Shown: positions 52,826 through 62,565, counted from the first letter of the stretch. The stretch: DNA of 64,000 bases from Paraburkholderia caffeinitolerans (GCF_902859945.1 NZ_CADIKL010000005.1:124001-188000), one strand, 5' to 3'. Made by a program: numbers and translations. Notes: generated by a model not told the origin, from the letters alone.

Positions 52826-52969
52826 ATGAAATTTCCTGTCGCTATTTTACTGATGGCTTTCGCGCTGCAGGCGTGCAGCTTGGCGCCAAAGCCACCCGAG
52901 CCGACTGGTCAGTGGGTACCCGTCAATCAACCGTTGGCTCAGCAGTCGGGCCATACGGAACCGAAGTGA
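52826..52969 (+). CDS. virB7: VirB7-like lipoprotein, 47 aa
   Basis: A short signal sequence ends in the lipobox LQAC at residues 14-17, followed by a Pro-rich tail. Size and place between virB6 and virB8 fit VirB7. AAGGAGA precedes the ATG. Confidence 0.8.
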   Translation: MKFPVAILLMAFALQACSLAPKPPEPTGQWVPVNQPLAQQSGHTEPK

Positions 52970-52977
52970 GGAACAGG

Positions 52978-53817
52978 ATGGCATCGACTATCAGGCAATG
53001 GTTTGCGTCGGGAGCGAACGCGCGCAAACGCAAGGGAAGCCCGGCCGGGTCGACCACGCGCGCAGACGCGCCGGTGAGCGGTGTTGAGTCAGGTGAGCGC
53101 GATGCGGTCAGCTGGTACCTGAAACAGGCACAGGCCTTCGAGAAGTCGAAGGTCGAAGCAGCGGAAGAGAAGGCCCGTATCGCGGACCGGCGCTCGGTGC
53201 TCTCGGGAGTTGTCGCTCTCGCCGCTGTTTCTGGCATGGTGGCTTTAGGACTCCTAAGGCGCCCGAACCCACCGGCTGTGCTGCGAGTGGACTCGTCAAC
53301 CGGTAAGGTCGATGTGCTGCCGACAACGGCTAACGGACGCGTCACGTTTTCCGAGAAGACCGATCGCGCGGATCTGCACCGTTACGTCGAACTGCGCGAG
53401 GGCTACGACTGGGAGACGATTTCGGACACGCACGCCGCGGTGATGTTCATGAGCGACGACCACGAGAAGGAAGCCTATGACCGGCTGGTGCGCGGCCCGG
53501 TGGGCCCGCTCAAGCTTCTGAAGGATCAGGCGCGGGTCATCGCACACGTAGGCTCGATCACGTTCGCGCCCGCCGCACAGGTGTTCTTCTCGCGTCAGCT
53601 GGTCCCGCTGAATCCCGCAGCGAAACGCCCGGATCCGACGTACTGGATTGCGACGGTCGCATTCGAGCGTGTGAACGTTCCGGAAAAGCAGGATCAGCAG
53701 GATCTCAACGCGGACGGTTTTCGCTGCACGAGCTACGAGGTCACGCGAGACTGGACCCGGGCGCCCGCCGATGCTGCGCCGGCGTCAGGCTCTGCGGCAG
53801 CCGGAGGTGGAACATGA
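52978..53817 (+). CDS. virB8: VirB8-like assembly factor, 279 aa
   Basis: An unusually long cytoplasmic N-terminus (about 75 residues) precedes a single membrane helix ('SVLSGVVALAAVSGMVALGL') and the NTF2-like periplasmic domain with 'RYVELREGYDWETI' and 'YWIATVAFERVNVP'. It overlaps virB9 by 4 bases. Confidence 0.9.
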   Translation: MASTIRQWFASGANARKRKGSPAGSTTRADAPVSGVESGERDAVSWYLKQAQAFEKSKVEAAEEKARIADRRSVLSGVVALAAVSGMVALGLLRRPNPPAVLRVDSSTGKVDVLPTTANGRVTFSEKTDRADLHRYVELREGYDWETISDTHAAVMFMSDDHEKEAYDRLVRGPVGPLKLLKDQARVIAHVGSITFAPAAQVFFSRQLVPLNPAAKRPDPTYWIATVAFERVNVPEKQDQQDLNADGFRCTSYEVTRDWTRAPADAAPASGSAAAGGGT

Positions 53818-54722
53818 AAGGACGAACGATCCGGATGTCAGCGAGCGCAGCGGCGGTCGCACTGGGCTTCGCGTTGGTGCCGATTCACGCGCGAGCGCTC
53901 GAAACGCCGCGCAGCTGCGGTTCAGACCCGCACATCCAGTGCGCGACCTACGATCCGGACCAGGCCTATCGTGTGGCCACCATGCCGGGGCGTGCGGTAA
54001 TGATCCAGTTCGAGCCGGGCGAACACATCATCAACAGCGGCGAGGGCATCGGAGACGGCAAGGCCTGGCACGTGGCCATCAACGACAGTGGCGCGATGCT
54101 CAAACCGGGTGCGCCGCAGCCGGAAACCAATCTTCTGCTGGTCACCAACCGGCGCACCTATCCGCTCTCGCTTGTTGACGTGTCGGCCGCACAGCCTGCG
54201 ACATGGATACTGCGTTTCGATTATCCGGACACGCGTGCCAAAGCGGCGAGCGCGCAGATGCGCCGTCAGCAGGCGGTAAGCGCTGCGCTGGGCAGTCAAC
54301 AGGGCAATGGGCCGGCTATTCCCGCCTCGATCGTGAGCGTGGGCGCTGCGAAATCCACGCCTGTGGCGTCGGTTCCTGCGGCGAATATCCAGTACATGAT
54401 GCGCGGCGATCGTGCACTCGCGCCGACCGCGCTGTGGGACGACGGCCGATTCACGTACTTCAAGTACTCAACCGCGCGTGACCTGCCGACGATCTTCACG
54501 AAGCTTCCCGACGGTGGAGAGGCGACGGCGAACTTCCATATGGAGGGCGATACGGTCGTCGTGCACGAAGTGTCGAAGTCGTTTCTCATCCGCTACGGTC
54601 AGTCGGTGCTGGGTATCCGCAACGACGGCTATTCGCCTGATGGTCATTACAACCGTGCGGGCTCGTCGATACCGGGCAGCGCGCGCATCGCACGTGACCA
54701 TACCGATGCATCGACGAACTGA
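53814..54722 (+). CDS. virB9: VirB9-like core complex protein, 302 aa
   Basis: A signal peptide ('AAAVALGFALVPIHARALET') is followed by 'IQFEPGEHI' and the C-terminal 'ALWDDGRFTYFKYSTARDLP' and 'IRYGQSVLGIRNDGYSPDGH' typical of VirB9, which forms the outer membrane core with VirB7 and VirB10. Confidence 0.94.
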   Translation: MKGRTIRMSASAAAVALGFALVPIHARALETPRSCGSDPHIQCATYDPDQAYRVATMPGRAVMIQFEPGEHIINSGEGIGDGKAWHVAINDSGAMLKPGAPQPETNLLLVTNRRTYPLSLVDVSAAQPATWILRFDYPDTRAKAASAQMRRQQAVSAALGSQQGNGPAIPASIVSVGAAKSTPVASVPAANIQYMMRGDRALAPTALWDDGRFTYFKYSTARDLPTIFTKLPDGGEATANFHMEGDTVVVHEVSKSFLIRYGQSVLGIRNDGYSPDGHYNRAGSSIPGSARIARDHTDASTN

Positions 54723-54740
54723 TCAGGGAGCGAACAGGGT

Positions 54741-56093
54741 ATGACTGAACGAAACGAAATGGAACATGCGGCGTCGACCGACGTCGGCCCACAGCCTTCG
54801 CTCGACCTGCCGGGCCGTCGGAAAACGCGCGTGGGCAAGCTGCGTCTGGTGCTGGTCGCGCTCGCCGTTATTGCGCTGGGTGCATCGGGCGTCACGATCT
54901 ATCTGCAGCGCCTGTTCCAGCAGCATCAGGACGCGAAACAGGCGGCGCTGACAAAACCGAAAGACAGCGGCGCGAGTGACGCCGGTGCGGATCTGGAGAC
55001 GCAGAAGGAACGTATCAAACGCGCGGAAGACCAGGCCCGTGCAGCGTCGGAGGCTGCGGCCGCCGCTGCCGCGAATTCCCACCTCGCGACGCCGACCGGC
55101 GCGGCATCGCAGACGAACGGACAGGCGGTGGCCGTGAGCAACCAGCTGCGGCCGCTCACGCCGGCCGAGCGCCGCCTGCAGGGCAGCGTGCTCGTCGCGA
55201 GCGGCAACAACGATTCTGGCCAGAGCAACGATGGTCCCGTGGCATCAAATGAAACTGCAGGTGACAGCGGTGGCAACACCGGCGGCGGCAATGCCGGGGT
55301 CAGCGGCCACGATGCGTCTGGTCTGGCAGGTCTGGCGAAGTCGATGGGTCTGTCAGCGCTGCGCGGCGACAGTGCAGGCGGTGCGCCCAGCTCAACCAGC
55401 AAGGCGGACGCGGGCGACGGCAAGGGCTCTCCGATCGACCAGTCGTTGCAGCCATCGAAGCTGCAGCCGATGCAGGCCTCGTTCCGACCGAACCGGCATT
55501 ACCTGCTCGGTCGCAACACGATGATCCGCTGTGGTCAATCGACGGCGATCCGTACCGACCGGCCGGGCCTGATCGGGTGCCCGATCGCGCAGGACGTGTG
55601 GTCCGACGATGGCACGACGCTGCTCGTTCGCAAGGGTGCGATGGCGAAGGGCGAGCAGCGCGATGCGGTGATCCAGGGGCAGGGCGTGATCGGCGCGATC
55701 TGGGACGAGATCGACGACGGCGACGTACACATTCCACTGAACTCGCCGGCTACCGATCCGCTGGGCGCTGCAGGCATTCCAGCCTATGTTGACGAGCACT
55801 TCTGGCTGCGGTTCAAGGGCGCGCTGATGGTCAGCCTGATCGGCGACTTCGGCCAGGCGCTCGCGAACAAGGCAACCGGGTCTGGCCAGCAGATCACGTT
55901 CTCCAACAGTTCGAACGCCACGCAGGATGTGGCCGCGGAGACGCTGCGTAACACCATCAACATCCCGCCGACGGCGTATTCAAACCAGGGCTCTGTCATC
56001 AATATCTTTGTGGCGCGCGACATTGACCTGAGCAGCGTGTATGAAAACGTCGATGCGCAGGGCAACCTGGTTAGCCAGAACCGGCAGCAATGA
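54741..56093 (+). CDS. virB10: VirB10-like core complex protein, 450 aa
   Basis: A membrane helix ('LVLVALAVIALGASGVTIYL') at about 35-55 is followed by a long Ala/Gly/Ser-rich linker and the conserved beta-barrel 'NTMIRCGQSTAIRTDRPGLI' to 'YSNQGSVINIFVARDIDLSS'. The N-terminal cytoplasmic tail is short. Confidence 0.95.
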   Translation: MTERNEMEHAASTDVGPQPSLDLPGRRKTRVGKLRLVLVALAVIALGASGVTIYLQRLFQQHQDAKQAALTKPKDSGASDAGADLETQKERIKRAEDQARAASEAAAAAAANSHLATPTGAASQTNGQAVAVSNQLRPLTPAERRLQGSVLVASGNNDSGQSNDGPVASNETAGDSGGNTGGGNAGVSGHDASGLAGLAKSMGLSALRGDSAGGAPSSTSKADAGDGKGSPIDQSLQPSKLQPMQASFRPNRHYLLGRNTMIRCGQSTAIRTDRPGLIGCPIAQDVWSDDGTTLLVRKGAMAKGEQRDAVIQGQGVIGAIWDEIDDGDVHIPLNSPATDPLGAAGIPAYVDEHFWLRFKGALMVSLIGDFGQALANKATGSGQQITFSNSSNATQDVAAETLRNTINIPPTAYSNQGSVINIFVARDIDLSSVYENVDAQGNLVSQNRQQ

Positions 56094-56104
56094 GGAGCGG
56101 ACCC

Positions 56105-56755
56105 ATGAACCTGAAGATCACCTACCCGGACGATTTCCCCCTGCATGGCCTCGATCGCGACATGTTCGAGACAAAACTACGCAACGCCCTGCGTTTCTGT
56201 TTCTACGGCAACACGGTCCGCCAGCTGGCCGAGCGGGTGGATGCACGGCGCGCGCGCGAGGTTCCCGATGCGTTGCCACTGCGTCAGATCGCCGACGAGC
56301 ACGCGTTCGAAGATTGCATGGCGCTCGATGGGTGCCGGATCGACGACATGTCAGCGCCGCTGCGACGCAACCTGCTGCGTAATGTCGGGGCGCGTATCGG
56401 GCTGACGATCTCGGAGTGGGGCGACAGCGCGTTGCCGTCGCTCGATGAGCCAGTCAATCACGCAATGGATGTGCACGCAACTAACCGTCAAGCCGTCGAG
56501 ATCCCGGCAATTTACGATCACCAGACGCCACGCATCTCGCGCATCTGGCTTGTAACGGGACTATGCGCGGTTGCGGTAATCGGCGGTGCGGGCTGGAAAT
56601 TGACCCGGCCGGCCGTACCCCTGAGTGCAACCGTGGTTTCCACGTCGCCGGCGCAAACGCTCCGCGAGCTTGCCAGCAGCGTGCCGGACGATCGACGCCC
56701 GTATCGCGTGTCAGTGCAAATCGAGCTGCAGGATACGGGCACCACGTCTCGCTGA
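56105..56755 (+). CDS. Membrane protein between virB10 and virB11, 216 aa
   Basis: A helical cytoplasmic part of about 140 residues is followed by one membrane helix ('IWLVTGLCAVAVIGGAGWKL') and a short periplasmic tail. No family recognised. GAGGAGCGG precedes ATG 56105. Its place in the core gene order suggests an accessory of the secretion system. Confidence 0.65.
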   Translation: MNLKITYPDDFPLHGLDRDMFETKLRNALRFCFYGNTVRQLAERVDARRAREVPDALPLRQIADEHAFEDCMALDGCRIDDMSAPLRRNLLRNVGARIGLTISEWGDSALPSLDEPVNHAMDVHATNRQAVEIPAIYDHQTPRISRIWLVTGLCAVAVIGGAGWKLTRPAVPLSATVVSTSPAQTLRELASSVPDDRRPYRVSVQIELQDTGTTSR

Positions 56756-56809
56756 ACCTGCGCGGCACTTTGATTAACGGATGTGACCCCAAACAAGATA
56801 GGAGTGCGA

Positions 56810-57847
56810 ATGAGCGCAGTCGTAATCGATGTGATCGAGAAGGGCACGATCGCCCGCAGCTTCCTCAAACAGATGGGTATCTCGAACTTCTTCGACGGGG
56901 GCCTCACCGAGGTGGCGATCAACCGTCCCGGTGAGATCTGGACAAAAGGCGGTGCCGGATGGCGACGACACGACGCACCTGCCTGCTCGCTCGACGCGTG
57001 CTTCAAGCTCGCGAACGCTCTGACGGTGATGAAGGGCGGCAAGTTCTCGACGAAGGAGCCCATTCACCCGGTGGTGCTGCCCGATGGGCAACGCGGGCAC
57101 GTTCTGATGCAGCCGGCCTGCGAGCAGGACACTATCTCAATCACCGTCCGTATCCCGTCGAATGTGCGCTTTACGGCTGATGAGTATGAGACCAACGGAT
57201 GGTTTGAGGGATATCGCGACGTCTCGCCGCGCCGCGACATGCCACCGGGGCTCGACCTGCAGCCGTTCGAGCTCGGGATGCTTGAGGCGCAGGGTCAGCG
57301 CAACGTCAGGCGCATGCTCGAGTTGGCGGTGACCAACCGGTTGAACATTGCGCTCGCCGGCGGCACCGACTCAGGCAAGACGACACTGAACAAGGCGCTC
57401 TCTGACCTCGTGCCGTCCGATGAGCGGATTGGCACGATCGAGGACACGCCGGAGCTATCGCTGCCGAATCACCCGAACCGCGTGCATATGTTTTTCAGCG
57501 ACACGCTGCCGGCGAAGGAACTGGTGCGCTCGACCCTGCGCATGACGTTCGATCGTGTTTTTCTCGCCGAACTGCGAGGTGACGAAACATGGGACTACCT
57601 GACGCTGCTGAACACGGGCAAACCCGGTGGCATCACGACGGTGCATTGCAACGATGCACGTTCGGCCCATTCGCGCATCGCGACGCTGGTCAAGCAGAGC
57701 GCGGTCGGCCAGACGCTCGACTGGCAATTCATTATGGACCAGGTGCGGGTCACGGTGGATCTCGTCCTGTTCATGCGCAACAGGCGACTGGCCGAGATCT
57801 GGTTCGACCCGATCGGCAAGGCGCAACTGCTGGGTTGTGTCTCATGA
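56810..57847 (+). CDS. virB11: VirB11 secretion ATPase, 345 aa
   Basis: GGTDSGKTT (about 184-192) is the Walker A motif, 'RVFLAELRGDETWDYL' the Walker B and 'GGITTVHCNDARSAHSRI' the His box of VirB11 hexameric ATPases. AGGAG precedes ATG 56810. It overlaps the next gene by 4 bases. Confidence 0.95.
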   Translation: MSAVVIDVIEKGTIARSFLKQMGISNFFDGGLTEVAINRPGEIWTKGGAGWRRHDAPACSLDACFKLANALTVMKGGKFSTKEPIHPVVLPDGQRGHVLMQPACEQDTISITVRIPSNVRFTADEYETNGWFEGYRDVSPRRDMPPGLDLQPFELGMLEAQGQRNVRRMLELAVTNRLNIALAGGTDSGKTTLNKALSDLVPSDERIGTIEDTPELSLPNHPNRVHMFFSDTLPAKELVRSTLRMTFDRVFLAELRGDETWDYLTLLNTGKPGGITTVHCNDARSAHSRIATLVKQSAVGQTLDWQFIMDQVRVTVDLVLFMRNRRLAEIWFDPIGKAQLLGCVS

Positions 57848-58107
57848 GCGCCGATGCCGCGGCGCAGATGATCGAACAGATCGCGATCAGCCTGTGCGGT
57901 GCGCTCGCCGTGTTTCTGTCGCAGGACCGGCGTGCGCACTGGCGGCGCTGGGCCTGCGTCTTCGGGTTGGCCGCGCAGCCGTTCTGGTTCGACATGGCGT
58001 GGCGAGCGCATCAGTACGGCGTGCTCGCGCTGTGCTTTGTCTATGCGGCGTCGTGGGCGCGCGGTTTCACGGCGAACTGGCTCGTCCGCAGGGAGGACCG
58101 TGTATGA
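57844..58107 (+). CDS. Small membrane protein, 87 aa
   Basis: Two to three hydrophobic segments ('AISLCGALAVFLS', 'RWACVFGLAAQPFWF', 'GVLALCFVYAASWAR') with basic loops. It overlaps both virB11 and the next gene by ATGA. No family recognised. Confidence 0.65.
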   Translation: MSADAAAQMIEQIAISLCGALAVFLSQDRRAHWRRWACVFGLAAQPFWFDMAWRAHQYGVLALCFVYAASWARGFTANWLVRREDRV

Positions 58108-58331
58108 ACTTCGCGATCAGCGATATCGAGGCGGCGATCGAGGGATGGCGCATGCGTTCGCCGTCGGACGAAGCATTTGCTGCCAGCACAGAGGTCCGCG
58201 CGCTGGCGCGGCTCTACGGCGCCGTGATCGTGCACGGCTGTAAGGGTATCACCGACGCCGGGCTGGACGACGCGCAGCGCGACGCCTTGCGGATCCTGTC
58301 CGCCGATCCACTCAGAGAGTTGCCGCAATGA
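58104..58331 (+). CDS. DUF3717 protein, 75 aa
   Basis: 'ISDIEAAIEGWRMRSPSDEA' near the start and 'EVRALARLYGAVIVHG' match DUF3717, a small helical family I associate with Burkholderiaceae. Overlaps neighbours by 4 bases on both sides. Function unknown. Confidence 0.7.
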   Translation: MNFAISDIEAAIEGWRMRSPSDEAFAASTEVRALARLYGAVIVHGCKGITDAGLDDAQRDALRILSADPLRELPQ

Positions 58332-58618
58332 AGGCAGATCTTCCGGTTCCCGCGATTGCCGATGCTGCGGACTCGCACGATGACAGCCAGTGCAAATGGC
58401 GACCGTCCGGCGACTTTGCGCTGGTCCATCCGTCGGGCTGGACGATCGCGCGGTACTCAGTCTATGGCGAGTGGGACTACCTGTTGTGGGAGCCGATCAA
58501 TCGCTGTACGGCGGACAACAGCAACCAGTTCCACGGACCCTTCGGTAACGTGCGCGACGCGATGCGCCTGCATCGCGACCTGAGCGCGCATCTGCAACAA
58601 CATGAGATGGCTGCATGA
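58328..58618 (+). CDS. Hypothetical protein, 96 aa
   Basis: 'CKWRPSGDFALVHPSGWTIA' followed by 'RYSVYGEWDYLLWEP' reads as a small beta-rich protein with a helical tail. It overlaps the DUF3717 gene by 4 bases. No function can be assigned. Confidence 0.6.
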   Translation: MKADLPVPAIADAADSHDDSQCKWRPSGDFALVHPSGWTIARYSVYGEWDYLLWEPINRCTADNSNQFHGPFGNVRDAMRLHRDLSAHLQQHEMAA

Positions 58619-58675
58619 CAACGCATCTGAAATTCCAGGTCGCTATCGGCGCGTCCACCCACTGAGGACCGAACC

Positions 58676-59032
58676 ATGCCGAAACCGCTTCGAATTCTGA
58701 TTCCCGTCGTGGTCTTCCTGCTGATCCTGTGCGGCTTCGCATTCCTTGGGCAGTTCGCCGGCGGCCAGCTTTTCGCGAAGATGCAGAAGCTGCCGGAGGG
58801 CAGCGCGGGCGTGTTCACGCTGTACGACTACTGGCATGCCTACGGCGACGTGCCTGCGGTGATGCGCGCGCTCAAGGTGTGCACGCTGCTGTCGGTGGTC
58901 ATCACCGGCCTGCCAGTGGTCGTGATCACGATGGCGCTAGTGTCGGGCCGCAAGCGCCTCGCGCAGTTTGGCGAGGCCCGGTTCGCAACCCGTAACGACA
59001 TTGTGAAAGCCGGTCTGCTGGAGAAGAAATAA
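58676..59032 (+). CDS. Membrane half of a split VirD4/TraG coupling protein, 118 aa
   Basis: Two membrane helices ('LIPVVVFLLILCGFAFLGQF' and 'VCTLLSVVITGLPVVVITMA') are separated by a periplasmic loop. The C-terminus 'GEARFATRNDIVKAGLLEKK' is the segment that, in full-length VirD4/TraG, links the membrane domain to the ATPase (GsArfAtr.ei..aGL). The gene ends there and the ATPase starts 2 bases later as a separate ORF. Confidence 0.75.
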   Translation: MPKPLRILIPVVVFLLILCGFAFLGQFAGGQLFAKMQKLPEGSAGVFTLYDYWHAYGDVPAVMRALKVCTLLSVVITGLPVVVITMALVSGRKRLAQFGEARFATRNDIVKAGLLEKK

Positions 59033-59034
59033 CC

Positions 59035-60816
59035 ATGACTACCTCACAACATCTGTATCCGCCGTTCATTGTCGGCAAGTACAAGGGCGAATACCTGAAG
59101 TATTACGGACAGGACTTCCTGATGACAGCTGCCGGCACCCGCTCCGGCAAGGGCACGTCGCTCGTGATCCCGAATCTTCTCACCTATCCCGATTCCGTCG
59201 TGGTCGAGGACATCAAGGAAGAGAACTACCACTATACGTCCGGCTACCGGCGGGCATGCGGTCACGAAACCTATCTGTGGGCGCCGTTCTCGGAAGACGG
59301 ACGCTCGCACGCGTACAACCCGCTCGAATACATCGCCGAGCGACCCGCCTATGCGCGCGTGGGCGACGTGATGACGATCGGCGAACACCTGTATCCGTCC
59401 AACGTCGACGCGCGTCTGAAGTACTGGAACGACAACGCCCGCAACCTGTTCATCGGGATCGTGCTGTATCTGCTGGAAACGCCCTCGCTGCCGTGCACGT
59501 TCGGCGAGATTCTGCGGCAGGCTTCGGGCAAAGGCAGGGCGATCCGTGAACACATCTCGTCGATCGTCAGCACGCGTGCCGATGCAGCGCATGCGACCGA
59601 CGGGCTGCCGGTGCTCAGCTTCGAGTGTCTCGATGCGCTGAACCGTTTCCTGTCGCAATCGAAGGAAGCCTTCGCGAACATCGTATCGACGATGACCGCG
59701 CCGCTGAACGTCTTCAGCAATCCGGTGGTCGACGCGGCAACCAGCCGCTCGGACTTCGATCTGGCCGATGTGCGCAAAAAGCGTATGTCGATCTATGTGG
59801 GCATCAAGCCGGGCGACCTGAAGGCCGGTGCGCTGCTGGTCAATCTCTTTTTCTCGCAGCTGATCGACCTGAACACGCGCGAGCTGCCTGCCGAGAATCC
59901 TGCGCTCAAATACCAGTGCGCGCTGATCCTGGACGAGTTTGCAGCGCCCGGCAAGATCGACATCATCGATACGGCCAACCCGTTCATTGCTGGCTACAAC
60001 CTCCGGCTGATGCTGATCTTTCAGGGCATGTCGCAGATCGAGGATCCGAAGTTGTACGGCAAGCACGGCGCCGAAACGCTGGCGATCAACTGCAAGATGC
60101 GCAGCCTCTATGCACCGCGTACGGTCAAGGAATCGGAAGAGTACGCGAAGATGCTGGGGACCTTCACTTACATGGCTCGCTCGCGTAACCGAAGTCGCGG
60201 GCGGAGTTCGTCGACGAGCATCAACGAGTCGGAGCACGGCAGGGCACTGATGATGCCGCAGGAGCTGCGGGCGCTGAAGCACAACAAACAGATCATCACG
60301 ATGGAGGGGTGCGAGCCGATCCTTTGCGAGAAGGCGTTTTTCTACGAAGACGCCGAACTCGTCGACCGGCTTGTGCAGCAGAGTCCCTATCTGCGGGCGG
60401 TGATGGCGACGCTTGAGAAGACCAACCGCCGGCGCGCCTGGTTCGGTTTCGGTCCGAAGTTTCCCAACGAGGTACAGATGAAACACGCCGCGTTCGTCGC
60501 GCGCGAATTGTGCGCACCCGTGCCAAAGATCGACGTCGAGCAGTGGTGGCAGGCACAGAACGCGGCCCGACGTGCGCAGCAGGCAGCGGCGGCCGCAGAC
60601 GCCGCCAGACAGTCGGCCGGTCAGGGGCGTGACGTCCGGGAGCACGAAATCGGAGTGCTCGCGCCTGTCCACCTGGCCAACCGTAACAGCATCCGCGCAT
60701 CGCTGTTCCAGTTGATGCCTTATCTGCGAGAAGTCCTGCCGGACGCGGCGGCCGCCGTGTCGGTGCAAACCGCAGCACCTCAATCACAACCTGAACCGCA
60801 AGGAGTGACCGTATGA
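59035..60816 (+). CDS. virD4: VirD4/TraG-type coupling ATPase, soluble part, 593 aa
   Basis: The Walker A GTRSGKGTS lies at only about residues 34-42, so the usual N-terminal membrane helices are missing and are supplied by the upstream ORF. 'CALILDEFAAPGKIDIIDTA' is the Walker B and 'YNLRLMLIFQGMSQIED' the next conserved block. It should bring the relaxase-DNA complex to the secretion channel. Confidence 0.93.
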   Translation: MTTSQHLYPPFIVGKYKGEYLKYYGQDFLMTAAGTRSGKGTSLVIPNLLTYPDSVVVEDIKEENYHYTSGYRRACGHETYLWAPFSEDGRSHAYNPLEYIAERPAYARVGDVMTIGEHLYPSNVDARLKYWNDNARNLFIGIVLYLLETPSLPCTFGEILRQASGKGRAIREHISSIVSTRADAAHATDGLPVLSFECLDALNRFLSQSKEAFANIVSTMTAPLNVFSNPVVDAATSRSDFDLADVRKKRMSIYVGIKPGDLKAGALLVNLFFSQLIDLNTRELPAENPALKYQCALILDEFAAPGKIDIIDTANPFIAGYNLRLMLIFQGMSQIEDPKLYGKHGAETLAINCKMRSLYAPRTVKESEEYAKMLGTFTYMARSRNRSRGRSSSTSINESEHGRALMMPQELRALKHNKQIITMEGCEPILCEKAFFYEDAELVDRLVQQSPYLRAVMATLEKTNRRRAWFGFGPKFPNEVQMKHAAFVARELCAPVPKIDVEQWWQAQNAARRAQQAAAAADAARQSAGQGRDVREHEIGVLAPVHLANRNSIRASLFQLMPYLREVLPDAAAAVSVQTAAPQSQPEPQGVTV

Positions 60817-62489
60817 ACGAGATCGAATTTCCCGCTGACGGGATCGACTACCGCGAACGCGACGCGGCAAACGCCGACGATGCGTCGACCATTCGCGCGC
60901 GCGCCACGCCGCCGGCGAACGAGCCGGACGCGGGCGCTGTGCCCGGCACTCCGGAAACGCCGGTCGATGACGCAACCGAAGAGCGCCTGAAGAAGATCCG
61001 CGCGGCCGATCGGGAAAAGGTCGAGAAGCTGCTCAAGCGCGACTCATCGACCGACGCAGCGACCAGCACAGCCACCGACGAGGCGGTGAAGCCGGCCGCC
61101 GGCACCGGCAAACCGCTCGGGAAGAAGGGCGAGCAGCCGGAGAACACCATCCGCCCGAAGCCGGTTTTCGAGAAGACCGGCTATGAAGTGCCGAAGTCGG
61201 TCACTAACCGGTACGTGGCGCATGAGGGCAAGTTTCTCGATCGCAAAAGCGAGACGGTGCACTTCGAGGACAAGGGCCGCTCCCTGTCGACGGCCAGCGA
61301 GGACCGCGACGTGATCGCGCACATGGTCGAAGTCGCGAAGGCAAAGAACTGGGGTGAGCTGCAGCTTAAGGGCAGCGAAGAGTTTCGTCGGCAGGCTTGG
61401 ATCGCGGCCGAACTCGCCGGTGTACCGTCGCGTGGCTTGAAGCCTGGTGCGCAGGATTGGGCGGCACTGACCGCTGCGCGCGAGGCGATGCGCATCGGGG
61501 CCGGTGACAAATCCAATGATACAGACAAGGCGCGCACGAATGAGATGGAGGCAACAGATGCAGCGGGGCAAAAGCAACCTGCAGCGCCGGGGTCGGCGAA
61601 AACGGCCACAACAGGGCGTGAAAACGCCGCGCCCGGAGGCAACCCGACGACCGCCACGCAACCATCTGCGGCTGCGCCGGCGAGTCCCGTTCAGGGCAAG
61701 CCAACGCCGGCCGGTGTCACGGCGGGGGTGCTGGTGGCGCACGGTCCCGCCCCGTTCAACCACGATGAAAAGCAGAACGACAGCTACTACGCGACGGTGC
61801 GGACAGAGGATGGCGAGCGCACCGTCTGGGGACTGGACATCGAGCGCGCGATCGGCGAAAGCGGTGTGCAGCCCGGTCAGCGGATCGAGCTGGAAAAGGG
61901 CGGCAGCAAGACGGTAACAGCGCAGCAGCGCCAGTTCGACGAGAAGGGTACCGAGCTCGCGCCAAAGTCAGTCGAGAGCCGGCGTAACGAATGGCTGGTG
62001 TTCTCGCCCGATGTGCCGGGTCTGCCCACGCGCGAGCAGCGCGAAGCGCTGACCAGCGCGCGGCGCGAAGCTGATGAGCGCCGACAGATCAATGAGGCGC
62101 GTGAGCGGTTCCTGAGCGGAGACTGGAAATACTCGAAGGAACAGCAGAAGACGCTCGATGAGGCACGCGAGCGCATCAAGGCGCAGGCCGCGCGCGAGGT
62201 GCTGCGTGACGAGATCAAGGGTCTGCCGGAGCAGCAGCAGGAGAAGCTAATGGGGGAGTTCGAAAGCGCCGTGGCCGAGGCGCGCGCAACTAACCGGCCA
62301 CTGGACGTGCCCATGCCACAGGTAAGCGAAGCAACGATCGCGGCCGTGCGCGAGCAGATCGAGCGGGAGCAACGGGGCCAAACTCCCGCAGCACAGCAGA
62401 CCACCCGACAGGCGACGCCGGAGCGCGGACAGGACCCGCAGTCGCAGACCGCCGAACACGATGGGCCGACGCTCGAAATGGAACCATAA
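60813..62489 (+). CDS. Polyvalent conjugation protein with LPD7/TraI C-terminal-like domains, 558 aa
   Basis: Residues about 150-235 ('GRSLSTASEDRDVIAHMVEV' and 'KNWGELQLKGSEEFRRQAWI') match the LPD7 domain. Residues about 325-395 ('SYYATVRTEDGERTVWGLDI' then 'ERAIGESGVQPGQRIEL') match the C-terminal domain of MobP/TraI relaxases. A coiled coil ends the protein. No relaxase catalytic motif is present, so it may work with a relaxase encoded elsewhere. Overlaps virD4 by 4 bases. Confidence 0.75.
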   Translation: MNEIEFPADGIDYRERDAANADDASTIRARATPPANEPDAGAVPGTPETPVDDATEERLKKIRAADREKVEKLLKRDSSTDAATSTATDEAVKPAAGTGKPLGKKGEQPENTIRPKPVFEKTGYEVPKSVTNRYVAHEGKFLDRKSETVHFEDKGRSLSTASEDRDVIAHMVEVAKAKNWGELQLKGSEEFRRQAWIAAELAGVPSRGLKPGAQDWAALTAAREAMRIGAGDKSNDTDKARTNEMEATDAAGQKQPAAPGSAKTATTGRENAAPGGNPTTATQPSAAAPASPVQGKPTPAGVTAGVLVAHGPAPFNHDEKQNDSYYATVRTEDGERTVWGLDIERAIGESGVQPGQRIELEKGGSKTVTAQQRQFDEKGTELAPKSVESRRNEWLVFSPDVPGLPTREQREALTSARREADERRQINEARERFLSGDWKYSKEQQKTLDEARERIKAQAAREVLRDEIKGLPEQQQEKLMGEFESAVAEARATNRPLDVPMPQVSEATIAAVREQIEREQRGQTPAAQQTTRQATPERGQDPQSQTAEHDGPTLEMEP

Positions 62490-62565
62490 GGCGGCGGACA
62501 ACAACGGGCGGCCGCGATCGCCTCGCGACCGTCATCGTCAAATCGAACAACAGGAGCAAACCATC

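Noticed and set aside
59044..60783. 579-codon antisense open frame opposite virD4
   Set aside because: The coupling protein on the + strand has all family motifs; the antisense frame has none and is Arg/Val/His-rich.
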